Both the position numbers and the translations under genes were made by a program. DNA of 64,000 nucleotides from Cloeon dipterum (lineage: Eukaryota; Arthropoda; Insecta; Ephemeroptera; Baetidae): the NCBI RefSeq assembly GCF_949628265.1, contig NC_088787.1:2408501-2472500 (forward strand), written 5' to 3'. Positions 33,741 through 46,676 of this stretch are shown piece by piece. The number at the start of each line of letters is the position of its first letter. Position 1 is the stretch's first letter. The notes under the pieces were generated by a model. That model had not been told where the DNA came from and searched no databases. It worked only from the letters and a program-made list of their open reading frames with translations.

Positions 33741-34766
33741 TCTGCTCGAGCTGAAAACAAAAATAAAAAAATTCCTATATAAAAACTTATTTTAGCTCCG
33801 ATAATTGTATTCGTGATGACGTTTTCCGTTAAAATTATTTGATAAAACCATTTATTCATTCAAGTTATGTCTCTGAGAATTAAAATTGTAATAATTAAAA
33901 GATTTAGAAGAGCTAAAAACAGCAAAGACCTGAAAAATATAAAATTTTGCTCTGCTGAACTGTTGAGGAATAGCCGGAGTGAACGAGAGCAAAGGCACGG
34001 AGTGAAATATGCTTGTTTAATTCGAGCCGTTGAAAAACTGCCGGAATTTTCATGCAGCGAAATCGGAATTTAAATAGGAAATAGCCATGATTTTCAGTAC
34101 AAGTGCAGGGTTGAAAAAACATATAAAAAATCGTTTCCTTAATTGATTAATTTTGAACTGATGCAGATGAAAATTCATTTAATTTAAAGCAGCTAACATT
34201 GCAACGCTCCTTCAAATTTTTTGCCCTTTAATTCATTTGGTGATGCTTTTCAAATTATTTATTTGGATAAAATTTATTAAATTTTTGTTGACTTGAATGT
34301 TTAAGAGAAAGAAAGTAAAAAAACACAGCTGTGTGACGATAAGGCGCTCGATTTGCACATCCTGTTCGCGTTATCGCTTCCCCGGTGCGCTTCCACCCGT
34401 TTCTCCTGTTCGCACAATCCAATGAAATTATTAATTAAAAGTAAAAAGCCAAGCAGTTTTTGAGTCCAGAAAATTAACGTAGGGAATTATGCTTCGTCTC
34501 CACACCTTTAGATATATAACCGAAGATATATCTTAATTTTTCGCTCTCAAAATTAAATCAATTATACTGAATCCATTTCTTACAGTCCTGTCTGTTTAAT
34601 CTCAAGATAATCTTCATTTAAAAAAATTTTGAATGGTTAAAAAATAATTTCAGTGCTTAATTAAATAGAATTTTAATTTGAACAAATATATTCTTAATTT
34701 TTATCACAAATCAAAAGCAGAGATGAGTTGTAATAGGAAGAGACCAACACGAAACGTTTTCTTTAC

Positions 34767-34890
34767 CTTAAATGCTGCAAAAATGGCCCCCAAGTGTCAT
34801 CGGAGCCAAGACACTGCCTATTCGAGGGTGAGAGAGCGTCTAAATTGCGATTTTGTTTTTGTTAACCCGTCGGGTTGGGGTCGGAAATTT
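34767..34890 (-). promoter_or_regulatory. Promoter and exon 0 of gene 7
   Basis: CAGTG has its A at 34815, 31 bp from a TATA-like AATTTAG (34840-34846). Exon 0 is 49 bp and ends at 34767 with AAG|GTAAAGAAA. The CRE site is lost ('tcggaaatttcaaacc'). Confidence 0.5.
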
Positions 34891-36054
34891 CAAACCGCAT
34901 CACTTCACGTGATATTTTTTTGAGTCGCAAAAGAAGTGCACCGCCGGACGTTCTTAGTTAGTAAACATCCTGTTTAAACACATGCAAATCGGCTGTTTTA
35001 ATTATCCTGCGAGATCTCTTACCCGAACTTCTACTGTTTTTCTCCCAAGCTGTTTCCATTTGGAGTCGAAATAAATTGTTGTGGACAAAAATGCCAAGTT
35101 TTTAAAAAGAAGAAGCGCGAATATAAAAATTATTAGAAAATCATATTTAATTTTGTTATATAATTTGATGGATGTGGAATGCTTCTTGTGTATTTTACAA
35201 TAAAATAATGTACATACATTGAAAAATCGATGAGACACTCTTTTAAGACGCAATTCCTGCCTTCTTCACGTCCAGTAGTGCTGCCTCGAGGTTTTCACTG
35301 CCATGTGCGCTTATCTTCGCAGCAAAAATTCTGCCTCGCAGATAATTATATCAGTATAGAGTCGTTGAAAATGTATGCAACCGGATCGACACAAGCGCGG
35401 AACAAGTTGCATAATCAAAGAAAATATTCAGCGCCTTTCATTTTGCGGCTTGACCATTAAAAATGAAATTCATAATCAAATTAAATGGCAACATTAGAGA
35501 AATGTCTGTTCAACACAAGCAGTTTTTGCTTAACTTTAATTGTCAAACGAGATGCTCACACGATATACTATGTTAAAAATGCAAACAATTATCAATTATA
35601 TATCCTCTGACTTTTTAATTAAATTTTATATTGCCTGAAATGTTGTAAATCATTCTTTCTCTCCGAAAAAAATTGCTAGAAAGAAAGAAAATTATTTTTA
35701 ACGGCCTGCTTGCGAACTTGCCATTACTAAGAACGAATTTTTGCCGGCTAGATAAGAAATGTATAATTTAGAAGGAGTATTCAACATGGCCATCATCTCT
35801 AGTCTTGTAAATGGATTAGATGAGAAAAACCAACAGTTTATAGTTAGGGAATATGCAATATATTTATTTATCTCCAATATTCATACAAATAAAAGATTAT
35901 AATATCATGTTTCAAAAGACGGAAAACCATAATATAAAGCGTTAGGTTCATCTGTTGAGTTACTTTATTTTATATTACTCTCAGAAGACAACTATTTGCT
36001 GAGATAAAACAAATTAAATTATAATGACCACTAAAAAGCCGAGTTTCGCCACTT
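34891..36054. other. Spacer between gene 8 and gene 7
   Basis: No gene. It holds array spacer with 'ttcttagttagtaaacatcctgtt' (34950), 'atgcaaccggatcgacacaagcgc' (35378) and 'catggccatcatctctagtc' (35787), then the 3' flank of gene 8 with a minus-strand AATAAA near 35960. Confidence 0.5.
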
Positions 36055-39000
36055 CTAGGGCAACACCTTAAGATACTGCACCGACTCTGTTGGCTTACGT
36101 CCCGAATTTTTGTTCCGTGACGGTCCAGAAGAGGGCCCTGGTCCGACGTCATCGTAAATATTTTCCTGCTCCGTTGAACCTACTTCGTCATACACCGGTT
36201 CTGATGGTTTTCCCGCTTTGGCGTTTCCCATCAGATGCAAAGGTACCTCGTAGGGCTCAGGAGAAGGGTTCCTGGCACTGGCGTAATCGGAGTGAGCCGA
36301 GGTCATAGGTTCAGGGTCAACCTCAGAGTAAAGCGGTTCGGCTGGATTCTCAGGTCTGGCTTCTTCGTTTGAATTTTCGGGCCCAACGTCGTCGTACACT
36401 GCGTTGTCTGGGAAAACGGACATTTCTGCACGATTATTGTCCATCGAAATCTGCTTCAAAGAGGTTTGAATTCTCCTCATCTTCAGTGTCAACCACGCAA
36501 TGACAATGCCAAACAAGACTAAGCAACTGAAGCAACACACGAACAAACAAATCACAATTGTGTTCAAAGACTGACTTTTGCGGTAATCTTCTACAGGACC
36601 ATGAAAATCTCCACTGGTTTCGTTTGATTTCAGAGCCGGTTGAGGAGTTCCAGCTTTTTCTGTTTTCGCGACTTCCGTAGTCTCTCCATTCACGAAAACT
36701 TGAGGCGTAGTCAAGGCTGCGAAATAATCAGGAATAAAAGAGTTATATTAGACTTCGTGGGCAACTGCAAAAGTATTAAAAATTGTAAATAATAAATTGA
36801 AATTTAAAAATTTTAACAAATAACTTAATAAATTTAAAATGAAATCAACACATTATGTTTTATGGGTGATCGACTTACAGATAGATTTATTTATTGCTAC
36901 AGTAAAGTACTACAATAAAGCAAAATTCTATTTTCTGACAGAAAAACGGACAAAAATTTTTTAAACCTGTCAAAGGTGATGGAAAAAATATTGCAATATT
37001 TAGCCAAATAACAACTGAATTGACCAGTTGCATAAACCCTAAGTGTTCGAAGCCGCCAACAGATGGCGCCACCATAGACTTTCGATTTTAAGGCACTTCC
37101 ACTGCGATTTCAGACTCAATCTAGCTACTGTGCATTCTTCAATTAATTTGCTATTTTTGACGTGCTGAAAACCAAAATCGGTTCAGCCAATCGCCGTAGA
37201 ATCGTGAAAAACTATTTTTTGAAATAAAAAAATCTTTTCCAACGTTTCTACGGCGAATGGCTGAACCGATTTTGGTTTTCAGCACGTCAAAAACAAGAAA
37301 ATTAATTAAAAAAAGCAAAATAGCTAGATTGAGTCTGAAATCGCAGCGGAAATGCCTTAAAACCGCTTAAAACAAAATTTTTAAAAAAGTCTGTGGTTGC
37401 GCTCTCTGTTGGCGGCTTTAATAACTAAGGGTTTATACAACTGGTCAATTAATCGAAAAAATTTATTATAAGTTTCTCTTGTCCTTCTCTTAATGAAAAA
37501 ATTTAATTAAATATATTTAAAGATTAAAAATATATGATATTCGATATTTTCACGTATTTAGAAAAATTTGAATTAATTTCATGAAGTAAAACACAAAAAT
37601 GTATAGTATTACCCTTTCATTGCAAAATACACTTGGATTTTATTTACCTGTGGTTGTGCCGAATTGATACGATCTCTCGCCGACTGCAGCCCTGAGTAGT
37701 TTATAGCTAGGCTTATCCCAACCCTTACTTTCATTTCGCTCTGTCGACCATAAAGTGCCGTTCGTGTCCAATGCAAAAGAAAATGGCCAAAAAGCATGCA
37801 GTCTTCTGACCTATATAGAGGGCAGTAATTTGAAATTGTTAGGATAACAAATACGATAAAAAATATTTCGTTTGCTACATGCTATAACCATGTTCCATAT
37901 AAGAACATTTTTGTTAACTTGCAGATTTTTTTAAATTTTTTTATTTCATGGGCATTTCTTATTTTTCCTCCCAATCGATTTTTACGCAGGGGAATATATT
38001 TACCTCATGAAATCGCTGCTCACGAAAGGGCTGCGAAATATTCCATTTGGAGAGGTAACTCTGTTCGTAAAAGGCGGCATGCAAAACACCGGCACTGTCG
38101 ATTAGCATTCTGTAAGGTTTGCCACTCAATTCGCCGATGAATTTCAGTGCAGCGCTTCCACCTTCTGTCCTCAACTCAGACACAGACAATGAATACAGTT
38201 CTTTGGTACCATTTCGTGTAAGGTACAATTGCAGTCTCGCTCCCGTGTTTGGAGAGAGGGCCAAGGACACCCATTTTCTGCCTGGTGTTTTGACTGACCA
38301 GGAATCGTCCGAATTACGGCTGTAGACGATGATGTGCTCAGATCTTGAGTCCGTGATGTACGCAAGGTAATCGTCTGGGGTTTTGTCCAGCACGATATCA
38401 CACAGGTCCCTTTTTTCATATGAATTAGAGATGACTGTGTCCGGGAATTGGTGAACGCTCTCGGTTGTGTCGTTGAGCAGGTTGAATATCGAAATTTTGC
38501 TTAAACAATTTCTGCTACCTTGATCAACCACCCACAACCGACCATCAGGGTCAATTTCCAATCCTTTTGCCTCCTGAATAGAATCGCAGTTGTCTTCTTT
38601 CTTGAAAGAGGAATATAAACAGTTACTATTTGCATGCAGAATAACCAGAAATTTATGTTTTAAACAAATTTAATATTTTTTGCGATGAATTCTAAAATTT
38701 TATTTTTATAAGAATCGAAAAATTGAATAACTTGTGACCGTGATAATTTCATAAAAGAAAAACATTATTATGCTGAATAATGATTATCTATTTGCTAGTT
38801 AAGTACAACAGCCCAAAATTAAGAAGATTAAAGCTTAAAAGATTAATTTCAACAGTGTATTATTTTGCAGAGAACATCACTGAAATAAATTTAGAAAATA
38901 CGGGGAGAAAAGTATTTTGAAGTAAAATATGGTTCCATTTGGAACATGCAGAAAGAATAAAATTAGACTAAATAAGGCTCCGAGACTTCCCTCGGGAATT

Positions 39001-39414
39001 TTTTGCGTGTATTCTATAGTACTATGAAAAAATGCAGTAATTTGAGAATTCGTCCGACTCCATGTTAGACTTTAGACGTGACTTTAATAAATATTTCTAC
39101 TAAATAAGTAGGTTCCACGTCAAATTTTATTTCGACAGAAGCTCAAAAAATATTTTCATTCAAAGACTTACATGCCAATTCCACAATGGAAAAGGTCGAA
39201 GCTTTGGAGATGCAGTCGACGTGTCGTTCGTCGGCAGCCACACCAGTGTGGCGGGAATTTCGGAATACGTATCAAGACTTAAAAACAGCCTTTCTCCAAA
39301 AACAGCCATGTATTGAAAAATTATTAATTTATTGTCCCACTCGTAGACAGTCGTAAAGTTGATGGCGTTGGCCATGAGACATAGACTATGCAATAAGATG
39401 GCTGCAATGAACAT
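36055..39414 (-). CDS. Yellow/MRJP-like gene 8, membrane protein with tyrosine-rich tail (554 aa)
   Basis: The exons are A 39172-39414, B 38004-38600, C 37648-37810 and D 36055-36716. Exon A has a signal peptide (MFIAAILLHSLCLMANA) but carries an in-frame loss of about 23 codons: VYEWDN runs straight into KLIIFQYMAVFGERL, so the otherwise conserved FDFxWPSG segment is missing. Exons B and C are complete (LWVVDQGSRNCLSKISIF, KTPDDYLAYITDSRSE, KWNISQPFREQRFHE, WPFSFALDTNGTLWSTER). Exon D has a shorter stalk, EDYRKSQS, a helix at about 385-409 (CLVLFGIVIAWL) and a cytoplasmic tail of about 140 residues. The tail's tyrosines are in AVYDDV, PLYSEV, SDYASA, EPYEV, PVYDEV, NIYDDV and VQYLKV. The acidic YxxV motifs resemble phosphotyrosine/SH2 sites, and VQYLKV fits the ITIM pattern. 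The AATAAA overlapping the exon C donor is at 37639-37644. Confidence 0.86.
37018..37450. mobile_element. Foldback MITE, family F1 (full length)
   Basis: This 433-bp inverted repeat is nearly identical to 12217-12650. Its arms begin and end 'aattgaccagttgcataaac' / 'gtttatacaactggtcaatt'. It lies in intron C-D of gene 8, between exon D (36716) and exon C (37648). Confidence 0.85.
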
Positions 39415-40724
39415 TGCGTTCGAGCTGAAAACAAAAAATATGAAATTTAAATCCGTTTATAAACATGTTTTAGTACCGATATTGATACATGCGTGACAGT
39501 CTAAAGAAACATGATGTCTATATCATTAAAAACATTTAAAAAATTATGTTTTATTCATTTGAGAATAGTCTCTGTGAATTAAAAAAATAAAAGGCTGAAT
39601 ATACCAAAATTATACACTGACCTTTTGAGGAACAACCGCGGAGCGAACGTAAGCAAAGGCGAAGAGGGAAATGCTGAATGGCTTTTCCTGCTTCAGCTCG
39701 AGCCTTTTTAACCAAACAACGCGGAACTTTTTCTCACGCTTTATCTCGACTTTGATAACTCGCACAACGCACTGAAAAATGCAACCGGGCACAAATTATT
39801 TTCCCAGAAAAAATTAAAATAGGTAAATATTTTGTTTTAAAAATAACAAACGAATCAATGCTTTCTATGTATTTTTTAATTCTGGAGCTCTTTTGTTAAA
39901 ACTGATTGACCTCATAAAATTGTTTCAAAATTCTGCACTTTTTTCCCTAAATTGTTGATCACTAAATGGTTGCCACATTCTTTTTAAGAAACATTTAAAT
40001 GAAGCAGTGCTTTATTTTTTGGAATATTCATTCAATTTCATCCAGAGATAATCTTATTTCTGTGATTTGATAGCAAACCAGTTCGTTGTTCGCAGGATTT
40101 ACACATTGTCACCTCAAGAGAGCAGTTAAAAAAACTTTCAGCGGTTTTGTAATGAAATATATTTCACTTGATAGTAAAAAATGACAAGGGCTGCAACGAT
40201 GGTAAATTGACGAAAAAAAATTTAGCATTAGAAAGAAGCGCGAATTGCTGAAGAAAAAAAAAAGAGAAGTTGATATCTTTAATTTTTATCAAGTGCCGAA
40301 ATCGACAGCCAGCTGCAAACTGCCAAATTTAGAGAAAAAACCAGTCGAACTGCACTCAAATTACTTCGAAATTAACAGAAAATGCAGAAGCAGAAGAGGA
40401 AAATACGATTCAGAGAAACGAATTTCCATTTATTTTTTTCTCCATTGAAGCATGCAGGCGTTTTTGTTTAAGAGCAAAATCCTCGACCACGTGGCTCAAC
40501 CACGCCCCCCAAAGGAAGAAAGTGAGAAAAAATAGCGTAAAGATGCGCACTTTTTTGCTACTTTTGCTTTTCTGGATTTTTAATGAAAAACAAGCTTTAA
40601 ACAATAGCTGTGAGTTTTTAGGAGTTCCCAAATATCCTTCAAAAATCTCCTTTTATCTTTTTTCTACATTTTCAAGCCATTTTTTCTCCAATTTTATTGC
40701 GACTAACTTTTCACAGCCAAGTGT

Positions 40725-40930
40725 TGCGATAATCAGAGAAAATCTATTGCGTTTCAATTTGAAGCCGGATATTTGATTTCGATAAAGGACTGACGTTCGT
40801 AAGACCACTGCCTGCCTCGAAATAGGCACGTACAAGGAAGAAATTTGACCACAATGCAAACTCACAATCGATAAAAATCCTTAGCTGTGCAACAAGTTAA
40901 CTTCACGCAATTTCAACGAGCGTACAAAAA
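40725..40930 (-). repeat. Repeat R3, second copy
   Basis: It is closely similar to 30655-30870 ('gccggatatttgatttcgataaagg', 'cactgcctgcctcgaa', 'gttaacttcacgca'). It lies upstream of gene 8. Confidence 0.5.
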
Positions 40931-41749
40931 TTCAAATATGAAATTTATTGTCTTTTTGATGCCGTGTAGCTTTGGATCAAATTGTAAAGAAAAACAGACA
41001 TTTTCTCCAGCAGCTTTGGAGCTAATATGAAAAGGAGAACACAAGAATGAATGAAATTTATTCAATTTTGTTTACTGACAGGTACGAAAACGCTGTGTGA
41101 CGATAAAGGCGCTCGATTTGTACGTCCTAGTTGTTCGTGTTATCGCTTCCCCAGTGCGCTTGCACCCGTTTCTCCTATTCAAAACATGAATAATAAAAGA
41201 ATACTCTGATGAAATAGCCGAGCAGTTTGCATTCGGAAAAATTAAAAATAAATGCAGCATAACCCGCATCTCATTCAGATTTTCCCGAAGCAAAATTGAT
41301 GGATAAAATATTGAAAAATTAAATCCTGGACTTGAGCCACAAGAATTTCAAAAAATTCACACCGTTTGAGCCGTCTGAAAGCAAAAAGTCCGCCGCCCCA
41401 CCATAGGGTCCGGATTTCGAGTTGGTTTCCGCAGGTTTAATTAACTTTTTTATTGCTAAATCAATCAGCCCATTTCGAAGCTGCGCAGTAACCTTGTGCG
41501 CCCCTTAAGCATGCGCAGTATGTTCAGATCGCTTCTTCGTCTCACAGGGAGGCCAAAACTCATCACTGCGCATGCGTGACTCAATTTAAAACCTTCTGCG
41601 CAGTCGCAATTTCCACGAGGGGCTGAGTTGGGATCTGTGTTGGTTCCCGAAGGTCACAAGTCAAAATGGAGGCCAATTAGGAGACAGTTCAACGGGCAAT
41701 CAGGAGCGTCGAAAAAGAGGCGTGCTGACCTATTAATAATTTCATTCCC

Positions 41750-42030
41750 GCATATTTTGCTACATTCCTAAAAGATTTGAATGGAATAAAAACTAAAATT
41801 TTAGATAGAGGTAAGACAAAAATGCGCAGCAACTTTCTACTTTTAATCAGAAATTGTTCGCCAGATGTTGACCGCAAAAACGTCAGAGCAAACTATTTTC
41901 AACTTCAAGCAGGATATTAACTTTCGATAAGAGGTTTGACGTAGGTAAAACCGCATTGACGCACAGCCTATACGAAGTCATAGCACGTACAGGGAAAATC
42001 CAAGCTCAAAAACGGGCTGAAAGATTAAAA
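41750..42030 (-). repeat. Repeat R3-long, pairing with 55510-55790
   Basis: It shares 'atgcgcagcaactttctact', 'ccagatgttgaccgcaaaaa', 'cgtcagagcaaactatttt' and 'caagcaggatattaactttcgat' with 55545-55665, continuing through the R3 core. It is therefore an older duplicate of the sequence next to the remnant of gene 12. Confidence 0.55.
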
Positions 42031-42539
42031 CTGAAAAAATTGTTTAGGTAATTTTATGAGAAAGTTTTATCATCTTGTTACTGTCCAATATTATCCTTTT
42101 GACAGAAGTGGAAATTTAATTTTACGTTTTTCCTAATTTTCTTCATTTTTTCCTCTAATTTTTAAAATGGCTCTTGGGCCATTGCGAAATTTATCTGGGA
42201 TAATTTTAAGCCTAATTTTTTGAAAAAAAAAATAAACACATTTTAGCCGGATATGCCACTTAGCAATCTGAGCTACGCATTACCGCATTACTTACAATCA
42301 GATCCATTTTTGAGAAAGTTTTATCATAATTATGTTTGTACTAAGAATATCACGTGAAATCGAAAATTCGCGTTTTTTTCCGAACGGGGACCCATATAAG
42401 GGGTGCCTTTAGGCACAGTTCCAACGCCAGTCTGGAAACTGAATTTGAGATTTTTCTTGCCGATAAAAAAATATAAAAATATTTTTTTGCAATAATCGAT
42501 CGGCTATAATTATAATTCAATTGCGTAAATGGTTTAATT

Positions 42540-42790
42540 TTTGTTAAAATTCAGTCGCGTCTCCGATCCTCGACCACGAACCCTCATTGGACACGTCTCG
42601 GTCTGTTCTTCGACCTGGCATACCCTGACGACCTTTTCTGGGTACCCCGACCTAAAATCCTCCACGAGGCCGATTTTTGTCAGCAATTTCAAGCACATTT
42701 GGCGATACTTGACCATTATTTGTGACCCTGGCCTTTCACCGACCTTCCTCAGGTCACGCGACCTGAGATACTATAATGTTACTTTGCGGT
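42540..42790 (+). repeat. Dispersed repeat R1
   Basis: 'cctcgaccacgaaccctcattgg', 'ataccctgacgacctttt' and 'aaaatcctccacgaggccga' match 13840-14060 closely, including the following 'gaccttcctcaggtc'. It is in plus orientation. Confidence 0.7.
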
Positions 42791-43528
42791 GTTGCCGTAG
42801 CCACACCTTGACTGACCCTAACAATAATGGCAGGCGCGAGGCCCCGTCGACCAAGCAGGCGCCAGCTTCTTGTATTAATTTCAAAAATTCAAGAGAATTA
42901 TTTCCTTACCTCTATGGTTCTGTGTGTTTTAGAGAGGCAATAACTGTTCTCACGGCGTTGTGTCATAGCCATAAGGCACATAAGGTATGACTTTAAAAAA
43001 GTAAATTTAAAGAATTTAAATTATCTGACGCACACCAAAATCAAGCTTGCTGTTGAATTTTAAATATTAAACGTAATGCATCAATAAGGGGAAACAAAAT
43101 TACCTTTTGTTTATTTTATAAAAATATTTTATTTTTGTTTGCAGTCTTGTAAATTCTAAAAGCTCAATCTTTCCGAGAAATTTGCCAGCAATTATCAAAA
43201 TAATTTTAAGAACGCGCGGCAGAACGCTCAAGAAATTCTTTTAAGCTCTTATTAGAAAGTTAATAATTAAAAAGGATTTTTAAACATGATCATCATCTCC
43301 CGATTTAAAAATGGATGAGATAAGAAAAACGAACAGTGTATTAAGTGTATGAAATGTAATTATTCATATTTATATTTAACTCGAGAAACACAAATTAATA
43401 AAAGATTATTCTGGTAAAAAAGACGATAAACCATAGATAGCGCTACGTTCGTCTATTTTTCATCTCTCTATCATATTTTTAACTCACCCACAAGTAAATA
43501 GCAAAACACAATTTATTTTACAATATTC

Positions 43529-45651
43529 TCAGTCGGTAGAAGACTGTTTGCTGCCCAGGAAAACGAGGTTGTCCATCGAAATGTGCCTCGAAGAGGTTTG
43601 CATTCTTCTCATCTTCAGGGTCAGCCACGCAATTAAAGTTCCGCTCAAAACCAAGCAACACACGAGCAACCAAACCAAAATTGTGTTGAACGAAAAGGCG
43701 GTGGCTTGAGGCGTAGTTAAGGCTGCGAAAGATTCAGGAACGGGAGAATGATTAGACTTTGTTGGAGGTCTTTGGTATTCCCAAGAAATTTACTCAATGA
43801 AATAAAAAAAACCTCTTTAAATTTCCTTGAATTTAATACTTAAGACTTTTTGGGCAAAACAGTAAACGCTGCAATTTTAATTGAAAATATCTAAAATTGA
43901 TATGAGTTTCCATCCAACAAAAGGTCCAACCATGAGCAACAGAAAAACTTCAAACTCAAAATTTTATCGTATTTCTCTCGCAGTTGGATTCTATTTACCT
44001 GTGGACGTGCAGAATATATACGATTTTGCGCCGACTTCAGCCTTGAGTAGTTTATGCCTAGGCTTTCTCCAACCCTCAGATAAATTTCGCTCCATCATCC
44101 AGAAAGAGCCGTTCGCGTCCAAGTCAAAAGTAAATGGCCAATGAGTATGACCCATTCCTTCGGCCTAAAAGGGTGCATAGTGATTTGATGTTATTAGCCT
44201 GACAAAGAATAAAATTCCGGGAATATAAGGAGTTTTATGCTAAAAACTTGATCCATATAAAAATATTTTTATTTTAGAAATTTGTGCATCATTCTGGAAG
44301 AATTTAAACAGGTAAACGCTAAGCAATACCTCATACAACCGCTGCTCACGAAAGGGCTCTGAAATATTCCATTTGGTGAGGTATGTCTTGAGGGCAAAGG
44401 CGGCATACAAGACATTGGAGCAGTCGATTAACATTCTACAGGGTGATTTAGTCCAATTGCCGATGAATTTGACAGCAGCGCTTCCGCCTTCATTCTTCAG
44501 CTCTGACACAGACACTGAGTACATTTCTTCGGAAAAAGCTCTTCCAAGGTACAACTGTCTCGGTTCCTTGATAGGAGACAGGGCCAAGGAAATCCAACGT
44601 CTCCCTGGGGTTTCAACTGACCAGGATTTGTCCAATTTTCGGCTGTAGACTATGATTTTTTCAGACTCAGAGACCGTGATGTACGCGAGGTAATCGTCTG
44701 GCGTTTTGTCAAGCACGATATCATTCAGCCACCTATCATCATTTGAATGAGAGATGACTGAGTGCGGGAACTGGTGAACGCGCTCGGTTTTGTCGTTCTT
44801 GAGAAGGTTGAATATCCAAAGTTTGCCCGGACAGTTGCTGTTACCTTCATCAAGCACCCACAACAGACCATCAGTGTCCGTTTCCATACCTGAAGCCCTC
44901 TGTATAGTGTCACACATGTCTTCATTCTGTTAAGAGAAACATGTTTTCAGCAGAATATTTAATCAAGGTTTTAACGAATCAAAATGATGGGATTAATTCT
45001 AAAACCAAGTTTTCTAAACACACATTGATGACATTGAACATTCATTAAAATATATAATAAGGAGATATTCTGGGAGAGAAAATACCACATTTGTTGTTTT
45101 CAGCTAAAACTTTGTTACATTATTCTGAATTAATCAGTGAAATATAGGTTCTGAGTCTTATTAAGTGTGTGCTTTACAAATATTTTGCGTGAATAGTCTT
45201 AAACTCGGAGAAATTTGAGATGTTCGAAAATTAAAATATTATGTTTAGAAAATGAGTTAATTTCTCGTCAAGTTTTCTCATTGTCAGTTTATTCCAATTA
45301 ATGCTCAAATCAACTTTCCATTCAGAGACTTACATGTAAATGCCAGGATGGGAAAAAAGCAAGCTTTGGAGGTGTAGCAGTCGAAATGCCGTTCGTTGGC
45401 AGCCACATCAGTGATGCGGGAATTCCAGAATACCTATTATCAAGGCTTAGAAACAGCCTTTCCTCAAAAACAGCCATGTATTGAGGAAAAACATCCACCG
45501 CCCTGCGCTCATCTTTAATCTGTCTGTTTGAAGTGTCCGCTCCTGAAGGCCAGATGATATCGAATTTATCCCACTCGTAGACGGTTGAGAAGTTCAAGGC
45601 GTTGGTCAGGCAAAGGCCAAGCAGAAAGATGGCTTCAACGAAGGAAGACAT
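43529..45651 (-). CDS. Yellow/MRJP-like gene 9, membrane-anchored without stalk (424 aa)
   Basis: The exons are A 45334-45651, B 44330-44926, C 43999-44164 and D 43529-43722. The signal peptide is MSSFVEAIFLLGLCLTNA. MRJP blocks include VYEWDKFDIIWPSGADTS, LWVLDEGNSNCPGKLWIF, DIVLDKTPDDYLAYITVS, KWNISEPFREQRLYE and WPFTFDLDANGSFWMMER. Exon C begins AEGMGHTH rather than VG. Exon D is only 65 codons: ALTTPQATAF joins directly to the helix (NTILVWLLVCCLVLSGTLI), then AWLTLKMRRMQTSSRHISM and a 14-residue end. The Ser/Thr stalk and tyrosine tail are therefore both absent. The short exon D lacks an ATG and could be missed by ORF callers, but its acceptor, phase and homology are clear. Confidence 0.86.
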
Positions 45652-45899
45652 TGTGCTCGAGCTGAAATCAAATTTAAACCCGATTTTAAAACAAATTTCA
45701 TCACTGCACTTTTTCCTTTGAACCTTTTGCGAAAATTTTGAGTCCTCTCAGAGTCGTCGTCGGAGTGCCCGTACCGATTAACATTTAGAGTATTTGAACC
45801 CTAATACCCCTAGACTCGCAAAAGAAACGAGAATTGCGTTATAATTTTGCTAAAAAAAACACAAAAAATAAAGTTATCATCAATGATATTTATCTTGCG

Positions 45900-46165
45900 C
45901 AGAGCCGCAGATATTATGAAGAGCAGAAAATCCAACGTAGTATCGTGAAAAGCTATTATTATTATATAAAATATTTTCCAACGTCCCTACGGTGAATAGC
46001 TGGACTGATTTTGGTTGACAGCACGTCAAAAAAATGTTAAGTGAAGAATAATGCACAGTGACAGGATTGAGTCTTAAATCACAGCGGAAATGACTTTAAA
46101 TTAAATTTTTTACAAAGTATATGGTGGCGCCATCTCTTGGATGCTTCGAACCCTAAGTTGCTATG
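45900..46165. repeat. Partial foldback F1 copy
   Basis: It has the centre and right arm of F1 ('ccaacgtccctacggtgaatagctgg', 'gacagcacgtcaaaa', 'ggtggcgccatctcttgg', 'ctaagttgctatgcaatt'). The left arm is missing. It lies in the 5' intron of gene 9. Confidence 0.6.
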
Positions 46166-46676
46166 CAATTATTTTTGTTGACTCGTTTGTGTAAGAGAAC
46201 GAAAGAACAAAAATCCCCGCTGATGAACGATAAGGCGCTCGATTTGTGCGTCGTGTTCGCGTTTTATCGCTTCCACAGTGAACTTGGACCCGTGTCTCAT
46301 GTTCGCTCAATCCAATGAAAATATATCGTGAATAAATAAATTCAAATATCATAGCCGGGCAGGTTTTGAGTCCAGAAAAATTAAAGAAAAAACACGTAGG
46401 AAAGCTTCGTTTCCACACCTGCCGAAGAAATAATAATTATCTCAAATTTTCACTGTCAAAATTAAATCAATTAAATAAATCCATTCCTTTTCTTAATAAT
46501 TCGATCGTGTCTGTTCAAGTTTAGAAAATCTTAATTTAAAAAATATTTAATGATCAAAGATAATTTCTGCGCGCAAATGAATAAAATTTTATTTTGAACG
46601 GGTGAATTTTTTTAATTTTTAACTCAAATCAAAAGCATAGAGGAATTGTTGCAATAAAACGAAATGTTTTCTTTAC

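Larger units (their letters stand above)
39415..43528. other. Long spacer upstream of gene 8
   Basis: No supported gene. It contains the 39630-39760 intronic-type repeat, R3 copies at about 40725-40930 and 41850-42010, a foldback-like piece near 41500-41640 with GCGCATGCG/GCATGCGC arms, R1 at 42540-42790, array spacer (43030-43330) and the gene 9 3' flank. The open frames here are short and recognised by no motif. No CRE-type exon 0 is visible for gene 8. A minus-strand donor-like GAG|GTAAGG at about 42918 is one candidate. Confidence 0.45.

Noticed and set aside
40245-40865. Several 60-90 codon frames in the spacer upstream of gene 8
   Set aside because: They are Phe/Lys-rich translations of AT-rich DNA overlapping repeat R3, with no start or splice support.
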